Assembly (NCBI GenBank): GCA_965153355.1
Contig: OZ231126.1
Location: 97,216,001 to 97,280,000 of the forward strand
Length of the DNA: 64,000 nucleotides
From: Flaccisagitta enflata
Lineage: Eukaryota; Chaetognatha; Sagittoidea; Aphragmophora
Direction of reading: 5' to 3'
Under the pieces are notes generated by a model. It was not told the origin of the DNA. It did not search any database and saw only the letters and a list, made by a program, of their open reading frames with translations. Positions 25,937 to 36,800 of the stretch are shown piece after piece; position 1 is the first letter of the stretch; each line of letters opens with the position of its first letter. Both the position numbers and the translations under genes were made by a program.

Positions 25937-26066
25937 TTTTTAGTCGCGGACACGCGACTCTATAACCCACTTTTCCGTCCGTCGGTCCGTCGGTCGGTCA
26001 CAAAAATGTTTTTCTGCTCCTGCCCACCCGTACGCGACTAATGCTGCCGTGTAGACGGCCTTGTTT
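25937..26066 (+). repeat. Short family A copy
   Basis: Head AGTCGCGGACACGCGACT, CTCTATAACCC, CCGTCGGTCCGTCGG, CTGCTCCTGCCCACCC, tail GTACGCGACT, end CGGCCTTGTTTTT. About 130 bp, the most compact copy. Confidence 0.78.
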
Positions 26067-26640
<574 letters not shown>

Positions 26641-26837
26641 ATATCTGTCAGGTATATCCTTCTTTAAAACAGTCCCGCGATTTGGCCCCATATTTTGGTG
26701 CTCTATCTTGGTTAAGAGATCTGTACTATATTCTATAAAAAGCTAGCCAGATCTTTTTTTATTTTTATGCACTCTATCTTTCACAAAGACAACAGTGCTA
26801 GATGGAGGACTGAAAATTGCCCCAGATTGCAGTTGTT

Positions 26838-26936
26838 TCTCTCTCTCTGTCTCTCTTTCTCTCTCTTTCTCTTTCTTTCTCTCTCTTTCTCTTTCTCTCT
26901 CTCTCTCTCTCTTTCTCTCTCAATCAATCAATCAAT

Positions 26937-27008
<72 letters not shown>
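26838..27008. repeat. (CT)n with CTTT and CAAT units
   Basis: CT and CTTT blocks, five CAAT units near 26920-26940, then CT. It ends exactly at the TTTTTGGGCAGCGGCCCC start of a family B copy. Confidence 0.96.
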
Positions 27009-27009
<1 letters not shown>

Positions 27010-27012
<3 letters not shown>

Positions 27013-27410
27013 GGGCAGCGGCCCCTAAGGGGTCGATGACCTATGCTTTCACACAGGCGAAATTTCTCCTTCTCCTTCTTCTCCTCCTCCTTTGTACCCC
27101 CCCCACCTCCAGGCCCATATCTCAGCCTCGAGGCCCATATCCCAGCATTTCGGCCCAAAGCCCAGTCTTGAGGCCCAAATCCTATCTTAAGGTCAGATTC
27201 CATCTTGGAGGCCCAAATCCCAGCCTCGGGGGATTTGGGCCTCAAGACTGGGATTTGGGCCTCTAGGCTAGTATATGGGCCTCGAAACTGAGATATGGGC
27301 CTGGATGTTGAGGGAGGGGGGACGGAGGAGGAGGAGGAGAAACAGGTCGCCCAAGGGCAATATATGGTCAGCGATACCCGTTGCCCTGCTTTGAGTGATT
27401 GTGAATTGAG
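27010..27410. repeat. Family B copy with a head-to-head (palindromic) minisatellite
   Basis: Units of GGCCCATATCYCAGCCTCGA-type run forward to about 27228 and then switch to their complement (GGATTTGGGCCTCAAGACTG). The two flanks are also complementary (CTCCTCCTCC and GGAGGAGGAGG), so the copy can fold into one long hairpin. Confidence 0.75.
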
Positions 27411-27558
27411 TGAGGGGAAGCCTGGCAGCGGCCCCGAAGGGGACGAAGTCTTGTAGAACACAGGGGGACTTTCGTTTGTCATTGCCTGAAGAAGTGGATA
27501 AAATGCTAAAGGCCTGAAGGCCTTCAAGAGCCTAAACTGAGGTCTAAGAAGGCTGATA

Positions 27559-28518
27559 ACCTTGGGGAAATAAAAAATGGCGGAATTTTGAAAACTAATT
27601 TTATCTACCTTGAATTGAGAAAAACTAATTAAAATCGGTGATGTCTAGAAAGCTCTTCGAAAGATCTTTCATTTGAGTCGTGTCTAGAAACTCTGGCTCA
27701 AACCGTTTAAAAGTTAGAGCTATTTAAATGAGACTACCCCTTTTCTGCTCCGACCTCATGTGAAGAATGATTGCACAAAAAAGAATGTCCAAAAACCATA
27801 GTAAAATTTCTCCGATTTAGATGAAATTTAATCGGAAAGCAAAACATACCTTCATCTAACAGCTGCTAAAAAATTATCCAAATCGGACAATTTTTTCTAT
27901 CCTTTTTATCATGAGAAAGATTTGGAAATTTTCAAGAAAAACCAATTGTAATGAGATAACGACCTGTTTTTTTTTAAATCATTTTGAATATGAAAATTTG
28001 ATAAAAATCATATCAAATTCATGATGGTTTTTAAGCTCTGGGAAAGATCTTTAGGCTGGATCATCAAAGAAAATGTTTTAAAAAGACAGTAGAGAAATAT
28101 ACGCAACTGAAGCAAAAGATGTCAATTTTGGTCTGTTTTTCTAAGATCTGGAATAAAAAAGTATGAAAACCATAGTAGAAATCATCCGATTAACACAAAA
28201 ATTTAACTGGTATGAGATGACATACAACCTAATTACCACCTAAAATTTTGTGGCAATCGGATTAAGTCTTCTATCTTTATTATGACTTTAATTTTTTTTC
28301 TAATTCCTTTCCATTGAGATACGGGCAGACCAGAAAACGAGTAGTCTTATTCAAATCACTGTAGCTTCCAAACCATTTGAGCTAGAATTTCCAGACACAA
28401 CTCAAATGAAAGATCTTTCGAAGAGCTCTCCAGGCATCATCAATTTTAACCTATTTTTCTTACGTTGAGGTTCAGAAGAAAGGTTTTAAAAATCCGCCAT
28501 TTTTTATTTCCCCAAGGT
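27559..28518. mobile_element. 960-bp MITE with long inverted arms and TA target duplication
   Basis: ACCTTGGGGAAATAAAAAAT at the left is matched in inverse at 28518. The arms pair for about 200 bp, including CTCTTCGAAAGATCTTTCAT and TTTGAG. TA lies at 27557-27558 and 28519-28520. No ORF. It sits inside the family B minisatellite, so it is younger than that array. Confidence 0.87.
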
Positions 28519-28619
28519 TATAAGGCCTGAGAGTGCCAATTGGAAGCTTGAGAGGGCTTACTTGAGGGTTGAGAGAGCTGGATTAAGGCTTGAAAGGTCA
28601 GAGGACTGAGAGCAATAAA

Positions 28620-29040
28620 TTGAGGCTTAGAAAGCTAATTTGAGGCCTAAGAGGCCTTATTTGAGGCCTAAGAGGCCAGATTTGAGGCCTAAGAGGCCAG
28701 ATTTGAGGCCTGAGAATTTAGATTTGAGGCCTGACAAGCCTAATTTGAGGCCTGAGAGGCTAGGTTTGAGGCCTGAGAGGTTGGATTTGAGGCCTGAGAG
28801 GCCAGATTTGAGGCCTGTGAGGCTGAATTTGAGGCCTGAGAATTTAGATTTGAGGCCTGACAAGCCTAATTTGAGGCCTGAGAGGCTAGGTTTGAGGCCT
28901 GAGAGGTTGGATTTGAGGCCTGAGAGGCCAGATTTGAGGCCTGTGAGGCTGAATTTGAAGCCTGAGAGGCTGAATTTGAGGCCTGAGAGGCCAGATTTGA
29001 GGTCTCAGAGGCCAGATTTGAGGCCTGAAGGGCCTGATAA
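28620..29040 (+). repeat. 21-bp minisatellite with a 126-bp internal duplication
   Basis: About 20 units of GAGGCCTGAGAGGCCAGATT plus one T. Six units starting at 28711 are repeated almost exactly from 28837, an offset of 126 bp. A 21-bp unit keeps one frame open as a 7-residue LRPERPD repeat, but the sequence grades into ordinary family B repeat on both sides, so I do not call it a gene. Confidence 0.9.
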
Positions 29041-29260
29041 GGAGGCCGGGGGGGGACAAACAAACAAATGAACGGACAAACGAAAGTCCCCCTGTGTTCT
29101 ACGAGACTTTGTCCCCTTTGTCCCCTTTGGGGCCGCTGCCCAAAAAGAGAAGGAGAAAATTCCCCTCTTTGAAAGCATAGGTCATCGACCCCTTTGGGGC
29201 CACTGCCCTGTTCCTCCATCAACTTCAAGCTCAACCTACTTAGGCGAGGCATGGGTACCG

Positions 29261-30690
29261 CTGACCATCTAACCCTTTTGCGACTATTTATTTTGTTTTC
29301 AAAACAAAGAGAAATCAAATATATTATTCATGTAAAATTTTGCTTAACTAGAGTTTATCTTACTTTGGGTCTTTTTTATCAGTTTGTTTGCAATCCCTTA
29401 AAAACAATAAAAAATCTATAATGACTTGTGGTCATTTATTTTGGAAAAAAATTAGCTCATAATTCATTTGTCCAAAATGCTGATATATTCAATATTGATA
29501 CAGTGTTATGCTATGTATAAAATAACATACTTTTAGGTGTGATTAGAAATTTTGTTTTTTCCCTTGTTTAGTACAGACATAACCTAGTTAGGGTACATGC
29601 CACCCTGGCACACATGTGTCACTCTGTTTATTATAGAAATGAGCAAGGTCAAACACAGATCAAGACTTCATATAATTTTTTTTATTCATTTGATATTAAA
29701 GCTAGAATCTCAAGCTAATAGATGCAACCATTATCAAATCATATAATTTCTATCAAATTAACAAATTCAGGCACTTCATAACAGCCACTTTAGTTTAAAG
29801 CAGAAACTGCCTCAATTGTATCAATGTTGTACTATATTGACAAATCTAAAGTGTGAAGCAATTTTCAGGATAGGGTGTGCATAAGTTGATGTGCCAAATG
29901 AAACAACTATAGAACTAGAGAAAAGCTTTTTGATAAATCTTCCAACTGAAATGTTGAGGATGACTTAAACTTTATTCCTTAAAAAAGGAAAAAAAATGTC
30001 ACCTTACATGTGAAAGCATAGCTCATTGGCCCCTTTGCACACTGGAAAATAGGGCATGCTTACCCGTCTGTACCATCTGTCTGGAGTCTGTGAGAGCAAT
30101 GGTTTACATTTTTGAACATAGAGGCCACCTCTTTTGATTGCCAGAAAGTGCAATGAAAACAAAAAACTCTCACTCCCCTGCAGCTTCTCCTGCCTCTCAG
30201 CTGTCTCTGCTGTTCCTCAGCTGCATTTTGGTCCCGTTTTTTAAGGGAAAAAATCGATGAAAGATGCGATGATGGATTTCCATAATGCAATGAGCAGATA
30301 TTGCAACTATTTTCCATGTGCTATAACTCCTAAAGTGATAAAAAGTGTATCTTCAGATTTTAAACCTAGAATCGTTATTGCCATAGCTACAGATAGAGCC
30401 TAGTCTTTCCATGGCAAAAGGCGGCAATGGATTTTTTTTCTGTCTCAGTAATGATATAAAGAGGAAAACATTACTTAAAGTAACTTTCTGGGCAATACAA
30501 GATAAAGAATTGTTCAAAACTGGTGTGGATCACTTTCCATAAGACCTATCTATAGATTTATCAATCAAAAATTGAAATAAAAAATTCATTGTTTATTCGC
30601 CATATTACTAAAAAAACGCCCTTAGTGCTTTGGAGCCACTGCCAAAAAAGAAGAACAAGAAAAAAGGAAAAGTTTTGAAGGAGGAGGGAG
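29261..30690. other. Unassigned AT-rich sequence
   Basis: A diverged family B scrap (GTGAAAGCATAGCTCATTGG) lies at 30010-30030. The minus-strand frame 30060-30317 has no recognisable domain. No RNA gene or repeat ends found. Confidence 0.45.
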
Positions 30691-30692
30691 TG

Positions 30693-30888
<196 letters not shown>

Positions 30889-32403
30889 TTGCTATTGCTC
30901 AAAATAAGGGCCGTATTAAAAAACAGAAGGGAAAACGAGTGAGAAGAGCTCCAAACAGTTTTATTCGTAAGGAAAAAATAGAAAACGGCACGACAGATTA
31001 TGAACCTTGGGTTTTCTGTTTCACCTGCGTTTTATGAATTTGTTACCGTCATGAAAAGTGACTGACTGAAGTAGTATTGGCAGAATTCCTGACAATCACC
31101 AAGTTCAGCTCTTAAAAAGAATTTTTTCAACAAATTGCGCTCAGACATCAAGTATCCCCACCCAAGTGAGTGTTATAGAACAAACATAGGCATACTTTCA
31201 AAATAGGCTCATTTAATTATGCCAACGGTCCCTTTTAGGCGAGTAAATACATTTTTCACCAACCCTAAGTGACTTGTGAGGCTTTTAAGGCAGTCATGGA
31301 CCTTGCCCTCCCTCAGATCTAATACTGCTTACATTTAGTCAAGAAATAAATAGTAAAAAAGATCCGACCCAACTTGTCTGATATGGAGAGAGAGAAAGAG
31401 AAAGAGAGAGGGAGAGAGAGAGAAACAGAGAAAGAGCCATAGAGTTTCAAAACCAGGATCTGGAATTAGAACAACACAAGTGATCTGGATCAGTATTCTC
31501 TTCCATATTGCATTGTTGTTTTGTTATCCAGATCTGGCTCAACCCTATGAAAGGAGAATGGATTGGGGCCAGAACTTGCACCAAAATATGGCCATTGTTT
31601 TGAGCCATGACATATCTCGTGTGTGTGTGTGTGTGTGTTTTAGTGTTAGTATTAGTGTGTGTGTTTTAGTGTGTGTACGTGCGTGCGTGTGCATCAAAAT
31701 CACTTTTACATTCACTCATATATTTTTTTTTCATGGCTTGCCAGTGCTAGTAGCATGCATGCCAGTAGATCTAGCCCTTTGAACTGTGATTGATGTTTGG
31801 AATGTCGCATTCTATCATTTCTATGTTGACAAAAATAGACAATAATTACCGCAATAATTTCCTCTTTGAGGGATTGTGTCAACGTGTGTGAATCGCGTTT
31901 ATTAAGGGCCATTAAGTTGCTCGCTTCATTCCTTCGCTCGCACAACTCACTACACTCATTCCACTCACTCAGTGCTCCATTTCACTATGCTTGCTTGACT
32001 CACCTACTCTGTTCATCAGCTCGCTCGCTCACTTTTCTCACTTCCTTGTGGTATAGTTGAAATTCATGAATATACATTCATGCTGTTAATGCGATTGACG
32101 GGAGTAATCGCGTTTTCTGTCGTCACAAGAAACACACCCAAACATCGCCTTATATTGAGTCTTGAGAAATGGCAGAATCTCTCAATAAGTCAAAAATTAT
32201 TAGATGGGAAATATCGAAAGGGGGAGTGAAAAAAGGGTTGGACGGAGGCAAAGTAGCACGTGATGAACCGTAATTGGTCTAGGCCTGGCCAGGGTGAATG
32301 AGCCGTAATTGGTCCAGGGTGTGAAAGAACAATTCAACCAAAAACGGATTCTAGATGGAGGAGGGAAACTTTAAATAGGATTGAGGAGAATGATGATAAA
32401 CGA
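30889..32403. other. Unassigned sequence with short GA, GT and CACTCA motifs
   Basis: GA-rich at 31385-31435, GT-rich at 31618-31690. CTCGCTCGCTCA and ATTCATGAATATACATTCATG near 32020-32080 belong to dispersed family C. No supported gene. Confidence 0.45.
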
Positions 32404-32427
32404 AGTTGTTGTTGTTGTTGTTGTTGC

Positions 32428-32518
<91 letters not shown>

Positions 32519-32520
32519 GA
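32404..32520. repeat. (GTT)n trinucleotide array
   Basis: Nearly pure GTT for about 117 bp. Poly-Gln, poly-Asn and poly-Val frames are artefacts. Confidence 0.98.
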
Positions 32521-32750
32521 TGATGATGAGTGTTCTCAATCTGCCAAAAAAAAACACAAAAAAAAAAAACAGAATTGAGAAATGTATGCAAAAAATGATG
32601 CAAATACGAATTTTGAAAACAAGGGATACATTTTCTAGAGTACATGAATTGAGTGACCTTTTATCCATTTCTGGATTACACACCACCTTCTCCATTTACA
32701 TACAAACCTACGCATTTGTCTGAAATATTTGAAACTTCTCACACTCCCCT

Positions 32751-32936
32751 TTTTAGTCGCGTGCACGCGACTCAACATCCCGCTTTGTCCGTCGGTCGGT
32801 TGGTTAATTGGTTGGTCAATGGTCACACTTTACTTTTTTTATGATTTTACTCCTGCCCAAATAGTCTAGTGACCTCAAATATGGCCCCTGCCCACCGGCA
32901 CGCGAATTGGGTAGCCGTGTATCTGGCCTTGTTTTT
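32751..32936 (+). repeat. Family A copy with perfect head palindrome
   Basis: Head AGTCGCGTGCACGCGACT, CCCGCTTTGTCCGTCGGTCG, ACACTTTACTTTTTT, CTCCTGCCCAAATAG, tail GGCACGCGAATTGGGTAGCC, end GGCCTTGTTTTT. Confidence 0.82.
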
Positions 32937-33117
32937 CTGTGTGTTATGCCGATTTTCCACGTGGTTCGTTAAGCTAAAGCATATTTCATATTCGCAGCAG
33001 AGCACCGCGATATCAATATCGTAATCTATCCCCCTTTTTGATATGAGTAGCAAAAATAAACATCAACTCCGAACTTTATCTTATGAGAACCATTTATGAA
33101 AACATGCGTGAAGGAAA

Positions 33118-33118
<1 letters not shown>

Positions 33119-33196
<78 letters not shown>
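33119..33196. repeat. (GA)n microsatellite
   Basis: Pure GA tract of about 78 bp. Confidence 0.98.
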
Positions 33197-33199
<3 letters not shown>

Positions 33200-33403
33200 T
33201 TCTAAATGGAAGTCGAGTTATTCCAGGCCATACTCGTCAGTTGCATCAACATTGTTCTTTTGTCTTGGGAATCTTGTGTAAAGAAAGTCGTTTCAATCTC
33301 AAGAGGGACTCACGATATATAGTAAGAAGATAGGAGCAAACGGAGGAAGAAGAAGGTGGAGGCGGAAGAAAGAGTAAGGAGACGGAGGAAAGAGTTAGAA
33401 GAA

Positions 33404-33470
33404 TTGGAAGAAGAAGAAGAAGAAGAAGAAGAAGAAGAAGAAGAAGAAGAAGAAGAAGAAGAAGAAGAAA
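33404..33470. repeat. (GAA)n trinucleotide array
   Basis: About 20 GAA units, ending about 100 bp before the large foldback element. Confidence 0.96.
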
Positions 33471-33569
33471 GAGGATGACAAAGCAAGAAATTTAAGCTGG
33501 CGATGTGGCACCGAATATGAGACCATACCTATTCCGCCGTCTGCCTTATCACTACCCTCCCTAGCTCAA

Positions 33570-33578
33570 GATTTTTCA
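33570..33578 (+). other. Target-site duplication, left copy (GATTTTTCA)
   Basis: Nine bases directly outside the inverted terminus at 33579, identical in direct orientation to 54803-54811 directly outside the opposite terminus. Confidence 0.85.
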
Positions 33579-33837
33579 GGTATTTGTGTTTTAGCAGACC
33601 CCTCAGCTGGCAGACCCCTCTGCTGAGAAAATCGCTAGTAGAAGGGGATGACGAGTAGCAGACCCCTATCAGACCCCTACTTTATAGATTTAGGGATGGC
33701 CTTTATCAGACCCTTCTTGATCTAGCAGACCCCTCTCTATACTTCAGGGGATTATCATCAACAGACCCCTAGGATATCTGGCAGACCCCTCCATATATAT
33801 GATGAGACAGCACGCTCAACCTCTCTTACTATCATGG
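33579..33837 (+). repeat. Unique leader of the left foldback arm
   Basis: About 260 bp with irregularly spaced CAGACCCCT motifs, before the regular array starts. The inverse sequence at 54544-54802 differs at only five positions. It includes ATCGCTAGT, TAGGATATCTGG and ATATATATGATGAGACAGCA, absent from the monomers. Confidence 0.88.
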
Positions 33838-36800
33838 GGATGATCTCCAGCAGACCCCTACTTTATCTAGCAGACCCCTCTCTATAGTTATTGGGATAAC
33901 CTCCAGCAGACCCCTCTTAAATCCAGCAGACCCCTCTTAATATATGGAAAGATAATGGGCAGACTCTTCTTTACTAATTTTGGGATGATCTCCAGCAGAC
34001 CCCTACTTGATCTAGCAGACCCCTCTCTACAGTTATGGGGATGACCTCTGGCAGACCCCTCTGAAATCCAGCAGACCCCTCCTAATACAGGGAAAACAAA
34101 GTGGGTGGAAGCTACTTTACTATCTTGGGGATGATCTCCAGCAGACCCCTACTTGATCTAGCAGACCCCTCTCTTTAGTTATGGGGATGACCTCCAGCAG
34201 ACCCCTCTGAAATCCAGCAGACCCCTCCTAATACATGGAAACATATTGGGTGGACGCTACTTTACTATCTTGGGGATGATCTCCAGCAGACCCCTACTTG
34301 ATCTAGCAGACCCCTCTCTATAGTTATTGGGATGACCTAGAGCAGACCCCTCTGAAATCCAGCAGACCCCTCCTAATACACGGAAACATATAAGGAGGAC
34401 GCTACTTTACTATCTTGGGGATGATCTCCAGCAGACCCCTACTTGATCTAGCAGACCCCTCTCTATAGTTATGGGGATGACCTCCAGCAGACCCCTCTAA
34501 AATCCAGCAGACCCCTCCTAATATATGGAAAGATAATGGGCAGACTCTTCTTTACTAATTTTGGGATGATCTCCAGCAGACCCCTACTTGATCTAGCAGA
34601 CCCCTCTCTGTAGTTATGGGGATGACCTCTGGCAGACCCCTCTGAAATCCAGCAGACCCCTCCTAATACAGGGAAACAAAGTGGGTGGACGCTACTTTAT
34701 CATCTTGGGGATGATCTCCAGCAGACCCCTACTTGATCTAGCAGACCCCTCTCTTTAGTTATGGAAATGACCTCTGGCAGACCCCTCTGAAATCCAGCAG
34801 ACCCCTCCTAATACAGGGAAACAAAGTCGGTGGACGCTACTTTATCATCTTGGGGATGATCTCCAGCAGACCCCTACTTGATCTAGCAGACCCCTCTCTA
34901 TAGTTATTGGGATGACCTCCAGCAGACCCCTCTGAAATCCAGCAGACCCCTCCTAATATAAGGAAAGATAATGGGCAGACTCTTCTTTACAAATTTTGGG
35001 ATGATCTCTAGCAGACCCCTACTTGATCTAGCAGACCCCTCTCTATAGTTATGGGGATGACCTCTGGCAGACCCCTCTGAAATCCAGCAGACCCCTCCTA
35101 ATACAGGGAAACAAAGTGGGTGGACGCTACTTTATCATCTTGGGGATGATCTCCAGCAGACCCCTACTTGATCTAGCAGACCCCTCTCTTTAGTTATGGA
35201 AATGACCTCTGGCAGACCCCTCTGAAATCCAGCAGACCCCTCCTAATACAGGGAAACAAAGTCGGTGGACGCTACTTTATCATCTAGCAGACCCCCTCTA
35301 TAGTTATTGGGATGACCTCCAGCAGACCCCTCTGAAATCCAGCAGACCCCTCCTAATATTAGGAAAGATAATGGGCAGACTCTTCTTTACAAATTTTGGG
35401 ATGATCTCTAGCAGACCCCTACTTGATCTAGCAGACCCCTCTCTATAGTTATGGGGATGACCTCTGGCAGACCCCTCTGAAATCCAGCAGACCCCTCCTA
35501 ATACAGGGAAACATGTTGGGTGGACACTACTTTACTATCTTGGGGATGATCTCCAGCAGACCCCTACTTGATCTAGCAGACCCCTCTCTATAGTTATTGG
35601 GATGACCTCCAGCAGACCCCTCTGAAATCCAGCAGACCCCTCCTAATACATGGAAACATAGTGGGTTGATGCTACTCTATTATCTTGGGGATGATCTCCA
35701 GCAGACCCCTACTTGATCTAGCAGACCCCTCACTATAGTTATGGGGATGACCTCCAGCAGACCCCTCTAAAATCCAGCAGACCCCTCCTAATACATGGAA
35801 ACATATTGGGTGGAAGCTTTTTTACTTATTTGGGGATGATCTCCAGCAGACCCCTACTTGATCTAGCAGACCCCTCTCTATAGTTATTGGGATGACCTAG
35901 AGCAGACCCCTCTGAAATCCAGCAGACCCCTCCTAATACACGGAAACATATAAGGAGGTTGCTACTTTACTATCTTTGGGATGATCTCCAGCAGACCCCT
36001 ACTTGATCTAGCAGACCCCTCTCTATAGTTATGGGGATGACCTCCAGCAGACCCATCTAAAATCCAGCAGACCCCTCCTAATATATGGAAAGATAATGGG
36101 CAGACTCTTCTTTACTAATTTTGGGATGATCTCCAGCAGACCCCTACTTGATCTAGCAGACCCCTCTCTATAGTTATTGGGATGACCTCCAGCAGACCCC
36201 TCTGAAATCCAGCAGACCCCTCCTAATATAAGGAAAGATAATGGGCAGACTCTTCTTTACAAATTTTGGGATGATCTCTAGCAGACCCCTACTTGATCTA
36301 GCAGACCCCTCTCTATAGTTATGGGGATGACCTCTGGCAGACCCCTCTGAAATCCAGCAGACCCCTCCTAATACAGGGAAACATGTTGGGTGGACACTAC
36401 TTTACTATCTTGGGGATGATCTCCAGCAGACCCCTACTTGATCTAGCAGACCCCTCTCTATAGTTATTGGGATGACCTCCAGCAGACCCCTCTGAAATCC
36501 AGCAGACCCCTCCTAATACATGGAAACATAGTGGGTGGATGCTACTCTATTATCTTGGGGATGATCTCCAGCAGACCCCTACTTGATCTAGCAGACCCCT
36601 CACTATAGTTATGGGGATGACCTCCAGCAGACCCCTCTAAAATCCAGCAGACCCCTCCTAATACATGGAAACATATTGGGTGGAAGCTACTTTACTTATT
36701 TGGGGATGATCTCCAGCAGACCCCTACTTGATCTAGCAGACCCCTCTCTTTAGTTATGGGGATGACCTCCAGCAGACCATTCTGAAATCCAGCAGACCCC

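Larger units (their letters stand above)
27411..29260. repeat. Family B copy split by a MITE
   Basis: GGCAGCGGCCCCGAAGGGGA with TTGTAGAACACAGGGGGACT opens it, and the complement (AGTCCCCCTGTGTTCTACGA and CCCCTTTGGGGCCGCTGCCC) closes it near 29080-29140. The outer modules are therefore inverted to each other. The minisatellite between them is interrupted by the element at 27559-28518. Confidence 0.75.
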
